DNA from: Streptomyces silvae
GTDB lineage: Bacteria; Actinomycetota; Actinomycetes; Streptomycetales; Streptomycetaceae
NCBI RefSeq assembly: GCF_016745505.1
Contig: NZ_JAERUC010000182.1
Span: 1 to 39,717 of the forward strand
DNA: 39,717 bases
Direction: 5' to 3'
Below, piece after piece: positions 6,990 to 14,687 of this stretch; the stretch's first letter is position 1; each line of letters begins with the position of its first letter. A program made the position numbers and the translations under genes. The notes under the pieces were generated by a model. It had not been told where the DNA came from and ran no database searches. It saw nothing but the letters and a program-made list of their open reading frames with translations.

Positions 6990-7976
6990 TCACGTCAGCG
7001 GCCTGCGGTAGCGGACGTACTCGTTCCGGCGCCGGAAGCCCACGCTCTCGTACAGGTCGTAGGAGCGGTGCGGGTTCGCCGTGCCCGTGAAGAGTCTGGC
7101 CGTCGTGGCGCCGTGGTCGCGCAGGCTTCGCAGGCCGTCCAGCAGCAGGGCCCGGCCGATTCCGAGTCGGCGGTGGTCCGTCCGGATGCTCAGTTCCTCG
7201 ACCTCGCCCAGGGTGCGGTCGTGCGGGCGGAGGGAGCAGAGGGCGGCCCCGACCATGTCCTGGCCCCTCCATACCGCCCGCCAGCAGGCCGGGTCGGCGG
7301 TGGCGGCGAAGTCCTGGAACGGCCATTCCTGGGTGAAGCCGGTGCCCGCGTACGAGTCCACCACCGTCCGCCAGGCCGCGCGGTAGTGGCTCGGCCCGAT
7401 CGGTCCCGTCCGTAGCCCGGCCGGCAGTTCGGCGCCTTGCCCGGGCAACCGGCCCAGATCGGCCAGCTCCAGCTCGACCAGGCTGAAGACACGCCGGTAG
7501 CCGGCGGTGAGCAGCAGCTCCGTGGCGTCCTGCTCGGAGGCCGTGGCGTTCGCGCCGATCACCGCCGTGCGCGCCGTTCCGTGCTGTGCGACGAGCCCGC
7601 GGATCCGTTCCTCGGCCCAGCTCAGCATCGCCGAGCCGACGCCCTGCCGGCGGTGCTCGGGCAGGAGGTAGCCGCGGTGCAGGTAGAGCCACGTGCCGTC
7701 CCGCTCCCGCCACCACCGGATCGTCGCGTAGCCGACGACGTCGCCGCTGCGCGTCACCAGGATCTGGTTCCTGGACGGCTCCTCCAACGCGGCGGAGGCC
7801 TCGGCGATCTCCGGCGCCGTCGGAAGCCCCTCCACCACCGAACGGGCATCGGTCCCGTCCCGTACGGCGCAGCCCCGCCGCACCGCGGCCATGGCGTCGT
7901 GGACTTCGTCCGCGTCTCGATAGGGGTGGAATCGGAAGCCGGACGGAACGTCCTGTCCTGGTGCGCGATCTGGCAT
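6990..7976 (-). CDS. Tandem GNAT N-acetyltransferase
   Basis: The 328-residue protein has two GNAT domains. The first spans about 10-170, with acetyl-CoA loop RRQGVGSAMLSWAEERI following the strand LYLHRGYLLPEH. The second spans about 175-325, with VEELSIRTDHRRLGIGRALL and a final SYDLYESVGFRRRNEYVRY. The architecture and length recall mycothiol synthase (MshD), but many actinobacterial tandem GNATs are not MshD and no thiol-biosynthesis gene is near. The start is the ATG at 7976; an upstream in-frame start at 8018 would overlap the intergenic gap. The gene follows 8019-8678 by 42 bases on the same strand. Confidence 0.87.
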   Translation of the reverse strand: MPDRAPGQDVPSGFRFHPYRDADEVHDAMAAVRRGCAVRDGTDARSVVEGLPTAPEIAEASAALEEPSRNQILVTRSGDVVGYATIRWWRERDGTWLYLHRGYLLPEHRRQGVGSAMLSWAEERIRGLVAQHGTARTAVIGANATASEQDATELLLTAGYRRVFSLVELELADLGRLPGQGAELPAGLRTGPIGPSHYRAAWRTVVDSYAGTGFTQEWPFQDFAATADPACWRAVWRGQDMVGAALCSLRPHDRTLGEVEELSIRTDHRRLGIGRALLLDGLRSLRDHGATTARLFTGTANPHRSYDLYESVGFRRRNEYVRYRRPLT

Positions 7977-8018
7977 GCCCGGATGATCCCGCACGGCGGG
8001 CCCGCCCCGCCTCCCCAT

Positions 8019-8678
8019 TCAGCTGCCGCTCAGCGGTGACCCCCAGGCGGATTCGTGCCGGGGCCTTCTCGCCAGGTGGGCGAGCAGCCGCGCCGCCGTG
8101 TCGGAGGCGGTGTCCTGCGGTGCTCCGACGGAAGCCAGTGCGGCGCCGAGCCGCGCCGCAGCCGTCTCCGGTAGGTCCAGGTCGTCGAGGAGGGGGATGA
8201 GCAACAGGAGGCGCTCGGCGGGGTGCTGGACTCCCTGAGCCGTGGGGGACGGGGTGTCCGCGATACGGATCAGCTCCTGCCAGGTCAGCCCGGACCCGGA
8301 GAACTCACCGTCCCCGCTGCCCATCCGTCGCACGGCACTCCCGCCCGGGTGCGTGAGGAGGTAGTCGGTGCCGTGGTCGCCGGCCAGGTTGCGGTGGATC
8401 ACCACGACTTCGGCACCGTCCGCGGCCGGGACGCGGAACACCGGCCACCGCTCGGGGTCGAAGAGGACCTCGGACATGGCGTCCGTATCGGCACCGTCGT
8501 CGCCGAACCACTCCGGAGAGGGCCGCTCGGCGCTCGTCCCCTCGTCGCACCTCGCCAGAAGGTGGTTCGACCAGAAGCCCGGCCGGGCCAGCAGCGGTTC
8601 GCCCGGGACCAGCGGGGCGTCGTATCCCTTGATCAGCACCCCGTAAGCCTGCCACCGGCCGCCCGCGCCGCCTCCCAC
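8019..8678 (-). CDS. Conserved actinobacterial protein of unknown function
   Basis: The protein is up to 219 residues and soluble. It contains YGVLIKGYDAPLVPGEPLLA (12-31), FWSNHLLARCDEGTSAERPS, VLFDPERWPVFRVP, and VVVIHRNLAGDHGTDYLLTH. From memory, this pattern recurs in an uncharacterised family frequent in Streptomyces. The C-terminal half is helical and leucine-rich (ERLLLLIPLLDDLDLP). The true start may be the GTG at 8639, because family members tend to begin at YGVLIKG; the GTG at 8678 is the longest choice. The gene lies 28 bases after the oxidoreductase gene in the same direction, so co-transcription is likely. Confidence 0.7.
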   Translation of the reverse strand: MGGGAGGRWQAYGVLIKGYDAPLVPGEPLLARPGFWSNHLLARCDEGTSAERPSPEWFGDDGADTDAMSEVLFDPERWPVFRVPAADGAEVVVIHRNLAGDHGTDYLLTHPGGSAVRRMGSGDGEFSGSGLTWQELIRIADTPSPTAQGVQHPAERLLLLIPLLDDLDLPETAAARLGAALASVGAPQDTASDTAARLLAHLARRPRHESAWGSPLSGS

Positions 8679-8706
8679 GGGCGGGTTACGGCTCCCCTCG
8701 GCCGGG

Positions 8707-9669
8707 TCACGGCGTCAGCACGATCCTGCCGAAGACCTCGCCCGCGTCCATCTTCCGGTGCGCCAGTACGGCCGCGTCCAGGGGCAGCACCTCGTGCACC
8801 ACCGTCTCGATCTCGCCGCGGCCCGCTGCGGCGAACTGTTCGCGTCGTACGGCGTACCGGTCGGCCCCGGGCACGGTCGCCGCGCTGAAGGCGGCGAAGG
8901 ACAGCGACTTCTGGAACGCCGCCATGATCCTCGTACCGAAGTCCGCGGGCGGCTGGCCCGCGACCGCGCCCACGGCCACCAGGCGGCCGTTCGGACGGAG
9001 CCGGTCGAAGAACGACGGCATGTCCTTCCCGGCCACGACGTCGATGATGACGTCGTACCCCGCGGGAGCGTCCTCCCCGCCTCCTCCCGAGCGGTCCAGG
9101 ACGTGGGTCGCCCCGAGCCGGCGCAGCTTCTCCCCGCGCCCGGCCGAGGACGTGGTGACCGCGACCGCTGCGGCGCCGACGCGGGCGGCGAGCTGTACCG
9201 CCGTGATCCCGATGCTTCCGGCCGCGCCGCGTACGAGGACGGTCTCCCCGGGAGCGAAGTGGGCGTGGCGGAGCCCGAAGTGGGCCACCACACCGGCGCT
9301 GCCCAGCGTCACCGCGTCGACGGCGGAGAGGTCCTCGGGGAGGGGGACGATCTCCGTGACCGGCACGGCGGCCTGCTCGACGTAACCTCCGCCGGTTCCG
9401 GTGAACGCCCACACCCGCCGGCCGGTCCATGCCGGGTCGACGCCGTCGCCGACCGCGGTCACGGTGCCCGCCACCTCGCTGCCCGGGACGAAGCCCTCCT
9501 TGAAGCCGTAGGCCGCCAGGGCCCCGCTCCGGATCACCGTGTCGACGCCGCCGACGCCTATCGCCTCGGTGGCGATCAGCACCTGCCCGGCGGCGGGTGC
9601 GGGGTCCGGCAGGTCCACGGCGACCAGGCCCTCGGGGCCGCCGTACGTCTGGATCGCGAACGCCTTCAC
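8707..9669 (-). CDS. Zinc-independent quinone-oxidoreductase-like alcohol dehydrogenase (MDR superfamily)
   Basis: The 320-residue protein has the MDR two-domain layout: a GroES-like N-domain (1-120, beginning MKAFAIQTYGGPEGL), then a Rossmann domain with VLVRGAAGSIGITAVQLAAR carrying the AxGxxG-type NADP loop, and a return to the catalytic domain with HRKMDAGEVFGRIVLTP at the end. The usual catalytic and structural zinc cysteines are absent, so an NADPH:quinone reductase (QOR)-like enzyme is likely. The start is the GTG at 9669 with GGGAGACGAG upstream. It is divergent from the TetR gene at 9838 across 168 bases, so repression by that regulator is a reasonable inference. Confidence 0.9.
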   Translation of the reverse strand: MKAFAIQTYGGPEGLVAVDLPDPAPAAGQVLIATEAIGVGGVDTVIRSGALAAYGFKEGFVPGSEVAGTVTAVGDGVDPAWTGRRVWAFTGTGGGYVEQAAVPVTEIVPLPEDLSAVDAVTLGSAGVVAHFGLRHAHFAPGETVLVRGAAGSIGITAVQLAARVGAAAVAVTTSSAGRGEKLRRLGATHVLDRSGGGGEDAPAGYDVIIDVVAGKDMPSFFDRLRPNGRLVAVGAVAGQPPADFGTRIMAAFQKSLSFAAFSAATVPGADRYAVRREQFAAAGRGEIETVVHEVLPLDAAVLAHRKMDAGEVFGRIVLTP

Positions 9670-9789
9670 TGTCTCGTCTCCCGTACGTGTTCCAGGACCG
9701 CTGGTGCGCGGTCGTGCGCGATGCCCGCCACCGGCCCTCCACCTGCGCGGTTACCGCCGGCAGGGGCACGGGTGCGACGCGGGCTCCTC

Positions 9790-9828
9790 CGTCCGGACGT
9801 TAGCGGACGCCCCCGTCCGTTTGGCTAA
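9790..9828. promoter_or_regulatory. Palindrome cluster between oxidoreductase and TetR genes (candidate TetR operator)
   Basis: CGTCCGGACG (9790-9799) is a perfect palindrome. CGGACG (9804-9809) and CGTCCG (9814-9819) are inverted around a 4-base spacer, and TTAGC (9800-9804) pairs with GCTAA (9824-9828). These sit immediately before the TetR start and would overlap its promoter. An autoregulatory operator also controlling the divergent enzyme is likely. Confidence 0.55.
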
Positions 9829-9837
9829 AGTGAGAGC

Positions 9838-10518
9838 ATGAGCGAGCGTTTGCCTCACACCCTGCGTTCCGACGCGCTGGACAACCGCGCAAGCCTCCTC
9901 GACGCGGCTCGGGCGCTGTTCTCCGCCGACGGTCTGGACGTGCCGATGCGGGAGATCGCACGGCGCGCGGGGGTCGGGCCCGCCACCCTGTACCGGCACT
10001 TCCCGACCAAGCAGACGCTGATCGCCGAAGCCTTCGCGGACCAGTTGCACGCCTGCCGCACCATCGTCGACGAGGGGTGCGCGGACCCTGACCCGTGGCG
10101 TGGTCTCCGCGGGGTGATCGAGAAGATCTGTGAGGTGCACGCCCTCGACCGGGGCTTCACCGAGGCCTTCCTGTCCACCGTCCCCGGGGGACCGGACCTA
10201 GCGGGCCGTGCGTACACGCTCGAAGCGCTCGCCGGTCTGGCCCGGCGGGCCAAGGACGCGGGAGGTCTGCGGCCCGACTTCGTCCTGGACGATCTCGTGC
10301 TCGTCTTCATGGCCAACAAGGGGATCCGCACCAGGTCGGCCGCCACCCAGGTCGCGGCCTCCCGGCGCTTCGCGGCGCTGGCGATCGAGGCGTTCGCGGC
10401 CGATCCTGAGCGAGCGCCGCTGCCCCCGGCACCCCGGCTGGCGACCGCGGCGAACAAACCGGCCGCAGCGAACAACTCTGCCGCGACGAACGAACCGGCT
10501 GCGGGGGGCGGTTCATGA
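9838..10518 (+). CDS. TetR-family transcriptional regulator
   Basis: The 226-residue protein has an N-terminal HTH at about 15-62. It contains NRASLLDAARALFSADGLDV, MREIARRAGVGPATLYRHFP and TKQTLIAEAFADQL, the last of which is the start of the ligand domain. The C-terminal regulatory domain extends to about 195. After that comes an unusual low-complexity tail rich in Ala, Asn, Pro and Thr (ATAANKPAAANNSAATNEPA). The start is the ATG at 9838. It is divergent from the quinone-oxidoreductase-like gene, the standard arrangement for a TetR repressor of a detoxifying enzyme. Confidence 0.93.
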   Translation: MSERLPHTLRSDALDNRASLLDAARALFSADGLDVPMREIARRAGVGPATLYRHFPTKQTLIAEAFADQLHACRTIVDEGCADPDPWRGLRGVIEKICEVHALDRGFTEAFLSTVPGGPDLAGRAYTLEALAGLARRAKDAGGLRPDFVLDDLVLVFMANKGIRTRSAATQVAASRRFAALAIEAFAADPERAPLPPAPRLATAANKPAAANNSAATNEPAAGGGS

Positions 10519-10533
10519 GGCAGCCCGGCTGCC
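10519..10533. terminator. Short palindrome in the convergent gap after TetR
   Basis: GGCAGCC (10519-10525) and GGCTGCC (10527-10533) form a 7-bp perfect inverted repeat immediately after the TetR stop. The gene ending at 10549 converges on it, so it could act in both directions. The 1-base centre weakens the case. Confidence 0.35.
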
Positions 10534-10548
10534 GCCGACCGGATCTGC

Positions 10549-10944
10549 TCAGCGCCCGCCCACTGCCGGGCTGGCCGGGCGCGGCAGTGGCTGCCGCCAG
10601 TCGCCCAGCGTCCTGACGAGGAACCGGCGGGCCGGAGCTCGTACGTCGTCCCATGCCGGGTCCACGGGCAGGTCGTCGGCCCAGAGGCCGGAGCGGCCGA
10701 CGGCGTCTATCCCGCCGAGCCGGCGGCCTATGGCCTGGAGGTCGTGCAGGTCCTCGGGTCCGAGGACACCGCGCTCCCCCAGCCCTTCCGAGATACGGCA
10801 GAGGAGCTCCACCTCCTCGACCACGGACCGTGTGTCCTGCTCACGACCGTCCAGCCAGGCCAACTGGTCCTGGGTGTCGGCCGCGAGGAGTGCCATGAAG
10901 CGCAGCGTCAGGGTGCGCAGGTGGGCGTCGCCAAGATCGTTCAT
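10549..10944 (-). CDS. Small helical protein of unknown function
   Basis: The 131-residue protein starts MNDLGDAHLRTLTLRFMALL. It is predicted to be mainly helical, soluble and acidic in its first 90 residues (EEVELLCRISEGLGERGVLG), with a basic Pro/Arg C-terminus. I chose the ATG at 10944 because codon bias starts there; the longer frame reading back to 11112 overlaps the start of the divergent membrane-protein gene. No family is recognised. Confidence 0.62.
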   Translation of the reverse strand: MNDLGDAHLRTLTLRFMALLAADTQDQLAWLDGREQDTRSVVEEVELLCRISEGLGERGVLGPEDLHDLQAIGRRLGGIDAVGRSGLWADDLPVDPAWDDVRAPARRFLVRTLGDWRQPLPRPASPAVGGR

Positions 10945-11062
10945 CCATCGAGGATCGCACCCGGGCGCAGCTCCGCAGCGGTCGCCCTGCTGGCAGGATG
11001 GCAGCGCCGAGGCCCACGGCGTGGCTTCGACGAGTGTCCGGACGAGGCGAGGAGCGCCCGAA

Positions 11063-11374
11063 GTGACGGGTGAGCTGCGGTGGTTCTGGGGCGTCGTCCT
11101 CGTCCCCGCCAACCTGCTGAACGCCTACGTCGCGTACGGGGCCCTCGTCCTCCAGCCCCAAGGAGTCTGGGACGAACACACCCTGACCGGGATCGAGGTC
11201 GCGTCAGCACTCGCGATCGTCCTCGGCGTCGTCATCACCTTGCTCGCCCTGGTCCCCGTCCGGCAGAAGGTGCTGAGCCGCTGGTGGCTGGCGCCCTCAC
11301 TGGTCTTCCTCACGGCCGGCGCGGCGCGCTGGGCGTACATCGTCCACACCTATCCGCCGGTCCCGGGCCGCTGA
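11063..11374 (+). CDS. Small three-helix membrane protein
   Basis: The protein has 103 residues from the GTG at 11063, which has GAGGCGAGGAG upstream. It shows three membrane helices at about 7-30 (WFWGVVLVPANLLNAYVAYG), 44-66 (EVASALAIVLGVVITLLALV) and 74-94 (WLAPSLVFLTAGAARWAYIV). There is no catalytic motif. A much longer in-frame reading begins upstream, inside the TetR gene, and is not credible. It is divergent from the unknown gene 10549-10944. Function unknown. Confidence 0.72.
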   Translation: MTGELRWFWGVVLVPANLLNAYVAYGALVLQPQGVWDEHTLTGIEVASALAIVLGVVITLLALVPVRQKVLSRWWLAPSLVFLTAGAARWAYIVHTYPPVPGR

Positions 11375-11665
11375 CGGGCTCGGCAGTCCGAGGTACCGCA
11401 GGTGGTGGGCACATCCTGACCCGGCCCGCCTTCCGCGCCGTTGCGGAGGAGTTCGCCGACGGCACCGGACAAGGCGGAGCTGACCCGCCACCTGCTGGCA
11501 CACCCGCCATGGCGTGTCCTGACTGTGGACGCTGAAGCGCTCGAAGCACATGAGGCCGCCGCCCACACCCGGAGGTGACTGGCGGACATGCTCGGACTTC
11601 CGGAAGCTCTGGCCCCGGCGCGACAGCCGCCGCCCGCGGGCCCACCGGCTGGCCGCGGGGCGCCT
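11375..11665. other. Convergent intergenic region; possible remnant of a 39-residue reading frame
   Basis: Between two convergent stops there is a frame at 11459-11578 reading APDKAELTRHLLAHPPWRVL, then TVDAEALEAHEAAAHTRR and a TGA. It is preceded by GGAGGAG at the right distance, but the start position is ACG, not ATG. Its third-position GC is only about three quarters. It may be a decayed small gene or chance. Nothing else is visible. Confidence 0.3.
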
Positions 11666-12331
11666 TCAGTTCAGCCGTGCCGGCCCGAGGACGGGCGGCC
11701 ACAGGCCGTCCCCGGAGGGGCTGACATCGCCGTCCTCCCACCCGGGGTCGGAAGCACAAGGCCCGGTGGCGCCACCCATGAAGTACTCCCGGTCCGGGAA
11801 CCAGGTGAAGGACATCCGCTCGCCCCCGCCGTCCCGCTGGACAAACAGGTCCCAGTCGCCGGCAGCGCCGCCTTCGCGGTAGGACGTGACCTCCCAGCCG
11901 TTTGCCTTGAAGTGCTGGTGCAGCCGGCGAAGGCCGGGGACGGCCCGGCCGGCGGGTACGCGGTCGAGCGCCCAGCGGTGGCTCATCCGGTAAGCGCCGT
12001 CCACGGTCTCATCGAGGCTGAGCAGTCCTCCGCCGTAGCAGTAGCCGGAGCCGAGCGTGTTCTCCGTGCTGACGCCGATCTCCTCGACCCCTGGCTCCAC
12101 GATGCGCGTGAACCCCATGACGTCGTACGCCTCCTGGGAACGCTGGAAGGCACGGTCCGCCATCTCCTCGGGAGCGACGCGGGGAAAGTCCGTCGTCGAC
12201 CCCCAGGCGAGCTGAGCGACCAGAACACATGCGACGGCGAGCGCGGCGCTTACGCATCCGAGGATCGCGAGGACGGACGAGCGGGACCGTGACGTGGTCG
12301 GCGTAGGAGCTGGTGCGGTGGCCTCGGGCAT
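11666..12331 (-). CDS. Single-helix membrane-anchored protein of unknown function
   Basis: The protein has 221 residues. A short Ala/Pro/Thr-rich cytoplasmic segment (1-18) is followed by one membrane helix at about 20-43 (VLAILGCVSAALAVACVLVA) and an extracytoplasmic domain to the end. The outer domain contains EEMADRAFQRSQEAYDVMGF, GSGYCYGGGLLSLDETVDGA and FTWFPDREYFMGG. Two cysteines in the outer part (GYCYG and TGPCAS) may form a disulfide. The start is the ATG at 12331; a longer frame has no support. No family is recognised. Confidence 0.68.
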   Translation of the reverse strand: MPEATAPAPTPTTSRSRSSVLAILGCVSAALAVACVLVAQLAWGSTTDFPRVAPEEMADRAFQRSQEAYDVMGFTRIVEPGVEEIGVSTENTLGSGYCYGGGLLSLDETVDGAYRMSHRWALDRVPAGRAVPGLRRLHQHFKANGWEVTSYREGGAAGDWDLFVQRDGGGERMSFTWFPDREYFMGGATGPCASDPGWEDGDVSPSGDGLWPPVLGPARLN

Positions 12332-12640
12332 ACGGGGACGGTATGACCGAGGACCGTGCGGCGGATGGGCCCGGCTACCCCCGGGACGTAGGTACACGTA
12401 CTCAGCCGGCATCCCGAGGAGGTGCGGAACGGCTGGGCTGCTGGTCGTCGGCAGTCCAAGCACCTCCTGCACGCAGGAACGCGCCCAGCACGGTACGCGC
12501 CTAGCACGATTACGGAGTGACACGCCCCGGCCCGCGAAAACGATCACTGCATGGTGTGCCGTATGCGGTGTTCGATGTTCCTTTCTGGCGATGTGCCCGA
12601 GGCTGGGTGGCCCGAGACAAGATCACGGAAGGACCCGGCC
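12332..12640. other. Divergent intergenic region with a GTAC-rich palindrome
   Basis: These 309 bases between divergent genes hold no convincing ORF. TAGGTACACGTACTCA (12389-12404) contains GTAC-AC-GTAC symmetry and lies 58-73 bases before the minus-strand gene start, where an operator or promoter would be expected. A lower-GC stretch at about 12500-12600 may contain the EF-hand gene promoter. Confidence 0.4.
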
Positions 12641-13309
12641 ATGACCGCTGCGGCACAGGACATCATCACCAGCAAGCTCGAGCGCACCTTCGACAGCATG
12701 GACTCCAACCACGACGGCTACCTGGACTGGACGGACTACCAGCGGCTCGCCGACCGTTACATCAGCGCCTACAAGCTGGCGAGGGACGACCGGCGGGCCA
12801 GGGCGCTCCAGACCTTCTGTCAGATCTACTGGCTGGAGCTGCTGCGGCACGCCGGCGTGGACGGGGACCGGCTGACGAAGGGCGAGTTCATCACGGCCAA
12901 CCGGCTCGCCGTGATCGACACCAGCCGGCTCAATGTGACCGAGGGCGGCGGCCACGCGATCTTCGATGTCATCGACGCCGACGGGGACAACGAGATCAGC
13001 AGGGACGAGTTCGCCCGCTTCCTGAGGGACGTCTGGAAGACCGACGCACCCGACGCGACGGACATGTTCGCCCGGCTGGACACCGACGGCGACGGGATGA
13101 TCTCGCGCCAGGAGTTCATCCGCGCGGTGCGCGAGCACTTCCTCTCCGACGACCCGGACGCGCCGGGCGGCCTGTTCTTCGGGCACGTCTTAGCCCGCCC
13201 GCTTCGAGGCGTCGCCCGCGGGCGACGCCTCGACGTACCTGAACGGGGTGGTGGGGCGGCCCCGTGCGCGTCACGCGGGCCGGCACCGGTGGTTCCTACT
13301 TCTCCGTGA
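12641..13309 (+). CDS. EF-hand calcium-binding protein (calerythrin/SCP-like) with an apparent run-through C-terminus
   Basis: The reading frame gives 222 residues. There are four EF-hand positions: loop 1 at 21-32 (DSNHDGYLDWTD), a degenerate loop at about 71-82, loop 3 at 112-123 (DADGDNEISRDE) and loop 4 at 147-158 (DTDGDGMISRQE). It is a cytoplasmic calcium sensor or buffer, of a type common in Streptomyces. The start is the ATG at 12641 after GGAAGGA. The family-like part ends near GGLFFGHV (residue 183). Beyond it the frame reads through a perfect palindrome (13204-13233) and overlaps the convergent MFS gene by 14 bases. A TAG at 13191-13193 is out of frame by one base, so a single-T insertion probably removed the native stop. 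Confidence 0.88.
   Translation: MTAAAQDIITSKLERTFDSMDSNHDGYLDWTDYQRLADRYISAYKLARDDRRARALQTFCQIYWLELLRHAGVDGDRLTKGEFITANRLAVIDTSRLNVTEGGGHAIFDVIDADGDNEISRDEFARFLRDVWKTDAPDATDMFARLDTDGDGMISRQEFIRAVREHFLSDDPDAPGGLFFGHVLARPLRGVARGRRLDVPERGGGAAPCASRGPAPVVPTSP
13204..13233. terminator. Perfect 30-bp palindrome, probable bidirectional terminator
   Basis: Arms 13204-13218 and 13219-13233 are exact reverse complements beginning TCGAGGCGTCGCCCG. It sits just after the likely native end of the EF-hand gene, and 63 bases beyond the MFS stop on the opposite strand. Confidence 0.75.
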
Positions 13310-14531
13310 CCGGCTGTTCGTCCTGTTCGTCGGCGGTGGCCGGGGTTCCGCCCGCCACCGTCGCCCTCCGGGTGCCGATCGCCGGGGCGAGGAGGACCGC
13401 CACCGCGACGAACGCCAGGACGACGATCATGGCGGACCGCAGGCCGTAGTGGTCGCCGAGGAAGCCGAGCACGGGCGGGCCGACGAGGAACGCGATGTAG
13501 CCGATCATCGCGACCAGGCTGACGCGGGCCGCCGCGTCGGGGCCCGAGTCGCCGGCCGCCGAGAGGGCGACGGGGAAGCCCAACGAGGCGCCCAGGCCCC
13601 AGAAGAGGACGGCCGCACCCGCGAGGACCGGCGAGTCGGCGAAGATGACGAGGGCCAGTCCGAGGGCGGCGGACAGGGCGCTGGCCCGGACGACGGGGGC
13701 GCGGCCGAAGCGGTCGATGAAGAAGCCGCCGCAGAAGCGGCCGAGCGTCATGGCGGCGGCGAAGCCCGCGTAGACGGCCGATCCCAGGGCGGGGTCGACG
13801 CCGTGGCCGTCGACCATGAGCAGCGGCAGCCAGTCGTTGGCGGCGCCTTCGGCCAGGGCCATCGCGAGGATGATCCCGCCGATCAGCAGCAGGCGCCGGT
13901 CCTTCCAGACGGCGGGGCGGGCCGGTGCGGTGCCGCCGTCGGCCGTGTTCCGCCTGGTCCTGCCGACGCCGGCGGGGATGGCCCGGATGGCGTACGCGAA
14001 CATCCCGGCCGTGACCACGGCCATGCCGCCCAGGTGCCACTGCACCGGGAACTCGACGGCGGTGCAGAGGATGCCTAGCGCGGCTCCCACGACGGTGCCG
14101 AGGCTGAAGAAGCCGTGCAGCGTGGGCAGTACGGTGCGGCCGGTGATCCGCTCGACCTCCGCACCGTCGATGTTGACGGCCACCTCCCCGCCGCCCATCC
14201 CGGCCCCGAAGAGGAACAGTCCGGCCGTGACCGCGGGGGCGGAGGAGAACAGGGCGCCGCAGCCGATGGCCACCGACCCGGCCACGATCAGCGCGGTCCC
14301 CACGCCCATGACGGGCCGGGTACCGAACCGGGCGACCAGCGCGCCGGAGCTGAGGATGCCGAGCATCGAGCCCACGGACAGGCCGAAGAGCACCAGGCCC
14401 ATCTGGGCCGTGGACGCCCCGAGTTGATCCCTGATGTCGGGTGTACGCGTCACCCAGGAGGAGATCGACAGGCCGGGTATGAGGAAGAAGAAGAACAGGG
14501 ACGCCCGTCGGCGGCGTGTGGCCAGGTCCAT
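13296..14531 (-). CDS. MFS transporter (YbjJ-like)
   Basis: The 411-residue protein has about 12 hydrophobic segments. The N-terminal half includes ASLFFFFLIPGLSISSWVTR and FGLSVGSMLGILSSGALVAR, and a loop 2-3 motif ending ARFGTRP. A GMGGGEVAVNIDGAEVERIT stretch in the first half resembles the YbjJ subgroup of the MFS. The two halves are joined by a basic, disordered segment (RTRRNTADGGTAPARPAVWK). Substrate unknown. The start is the ATG at 14531. Its stop lies inside the read-through portion of the convergent EF-hand frame. A TGTAC-N4-GTACA repeat 59-72 bases upstream suggests control by a TetR- or GntR-type regulator not encoded alongside. Confidence 0.9.
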   Translation of the reverse strand: MDLATRRRRASLFFFFLIPGLSISSWVTRTPDIRDQLGASTAQMGLVLFGLSVGSMLGILSSGALVARFGTRPVMGVGTALIVAGSVAIGCGALFSSAPAVTAGLFLFGAGMGGGEVAVNIDGAEVERITGRTVLPTLHGFFSLGTVVGAALGILCTAVEFPVQWHLGGMAVVTAGMFAYAIRAIPAGVGRTRRNTADGGTAPARPAVWKDRRLLLIGGIILAMALAEGAANDWLPLLMVDGHGVDPALGSAVYAGFAAAMTLGRFCGGFFIDRFGRAPVVRASALSAALGLALVIFADSPVLAGAAVLFWGLGASLGFPVALSAAGDSGPDAAARVSLVAMIGYIAFLVGPPVLGFLGDHYGLRSAMIVVLAFVAVAVLLAPAIGTRRATVAGGTPATADEQDEQPVTEK

Positions 14532-14589
14532 CAGTGACGCGCTCTTTCAGGAGTGCACGGCCGGGCGGACGCCGCCCCCCGGATGAGTA

Positions 14590-14603
14590 TGTACAAACGT
14601 ACA
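14590..14603. promoter_or_regulatory. Operator-like inverted repeat TGTAC-N4-GTACA before the MFS gene
   Basis: TGTAC (14590-14594) and GTACA (14599-14603) flank AAAC. The local sequence is unusually AT-rich for this genome, as expected of a promoter. It lies 59-72 bases upstream of the MFS start. Confidence 0.5.
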
Positions 14604-14639
14604 CTCCTGTGCGCGAGCCCTCCAGAGGCTTGCGGAGGC

Positions 14640-14677
14640 GGCCGCGCTCCGGGGCCGTCCGTGTTCCGGAGGCGGCC
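14640..14677 (-). terminator. Terminator-like hairpin after the response regulator gene
   Basis: GGCCGC (14640-14645) plus CTCCGG (14647-14652) pair with CCGGAG (14666-14671) plus GCGGCC (14672-14677). This makes a 12-bp stem with one bulged G and a 13-base loop, starting 10 bases beyond the response regulator stop. Confidence 0.6.
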
Positions 14678-14687
14678 CGGACCTGCT

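Noticed and set aside
6990..7976. Calling the tandem GNAT protein MshD (mycothiol synthase)
   Set aside because: The two-domain layout fits, but many unrelated tandem GNATs share it and there is no supporting context; a family search is needed.
10208..11374. A single 388-codon plus-strand gene spanning TetR 3' end to the small membrane protein
   Set aside because: Only the last 103 codons have membrane helices and a ribosome site. The first part is a frame-shifted shadow of TetR and antisense to 10549-10944.
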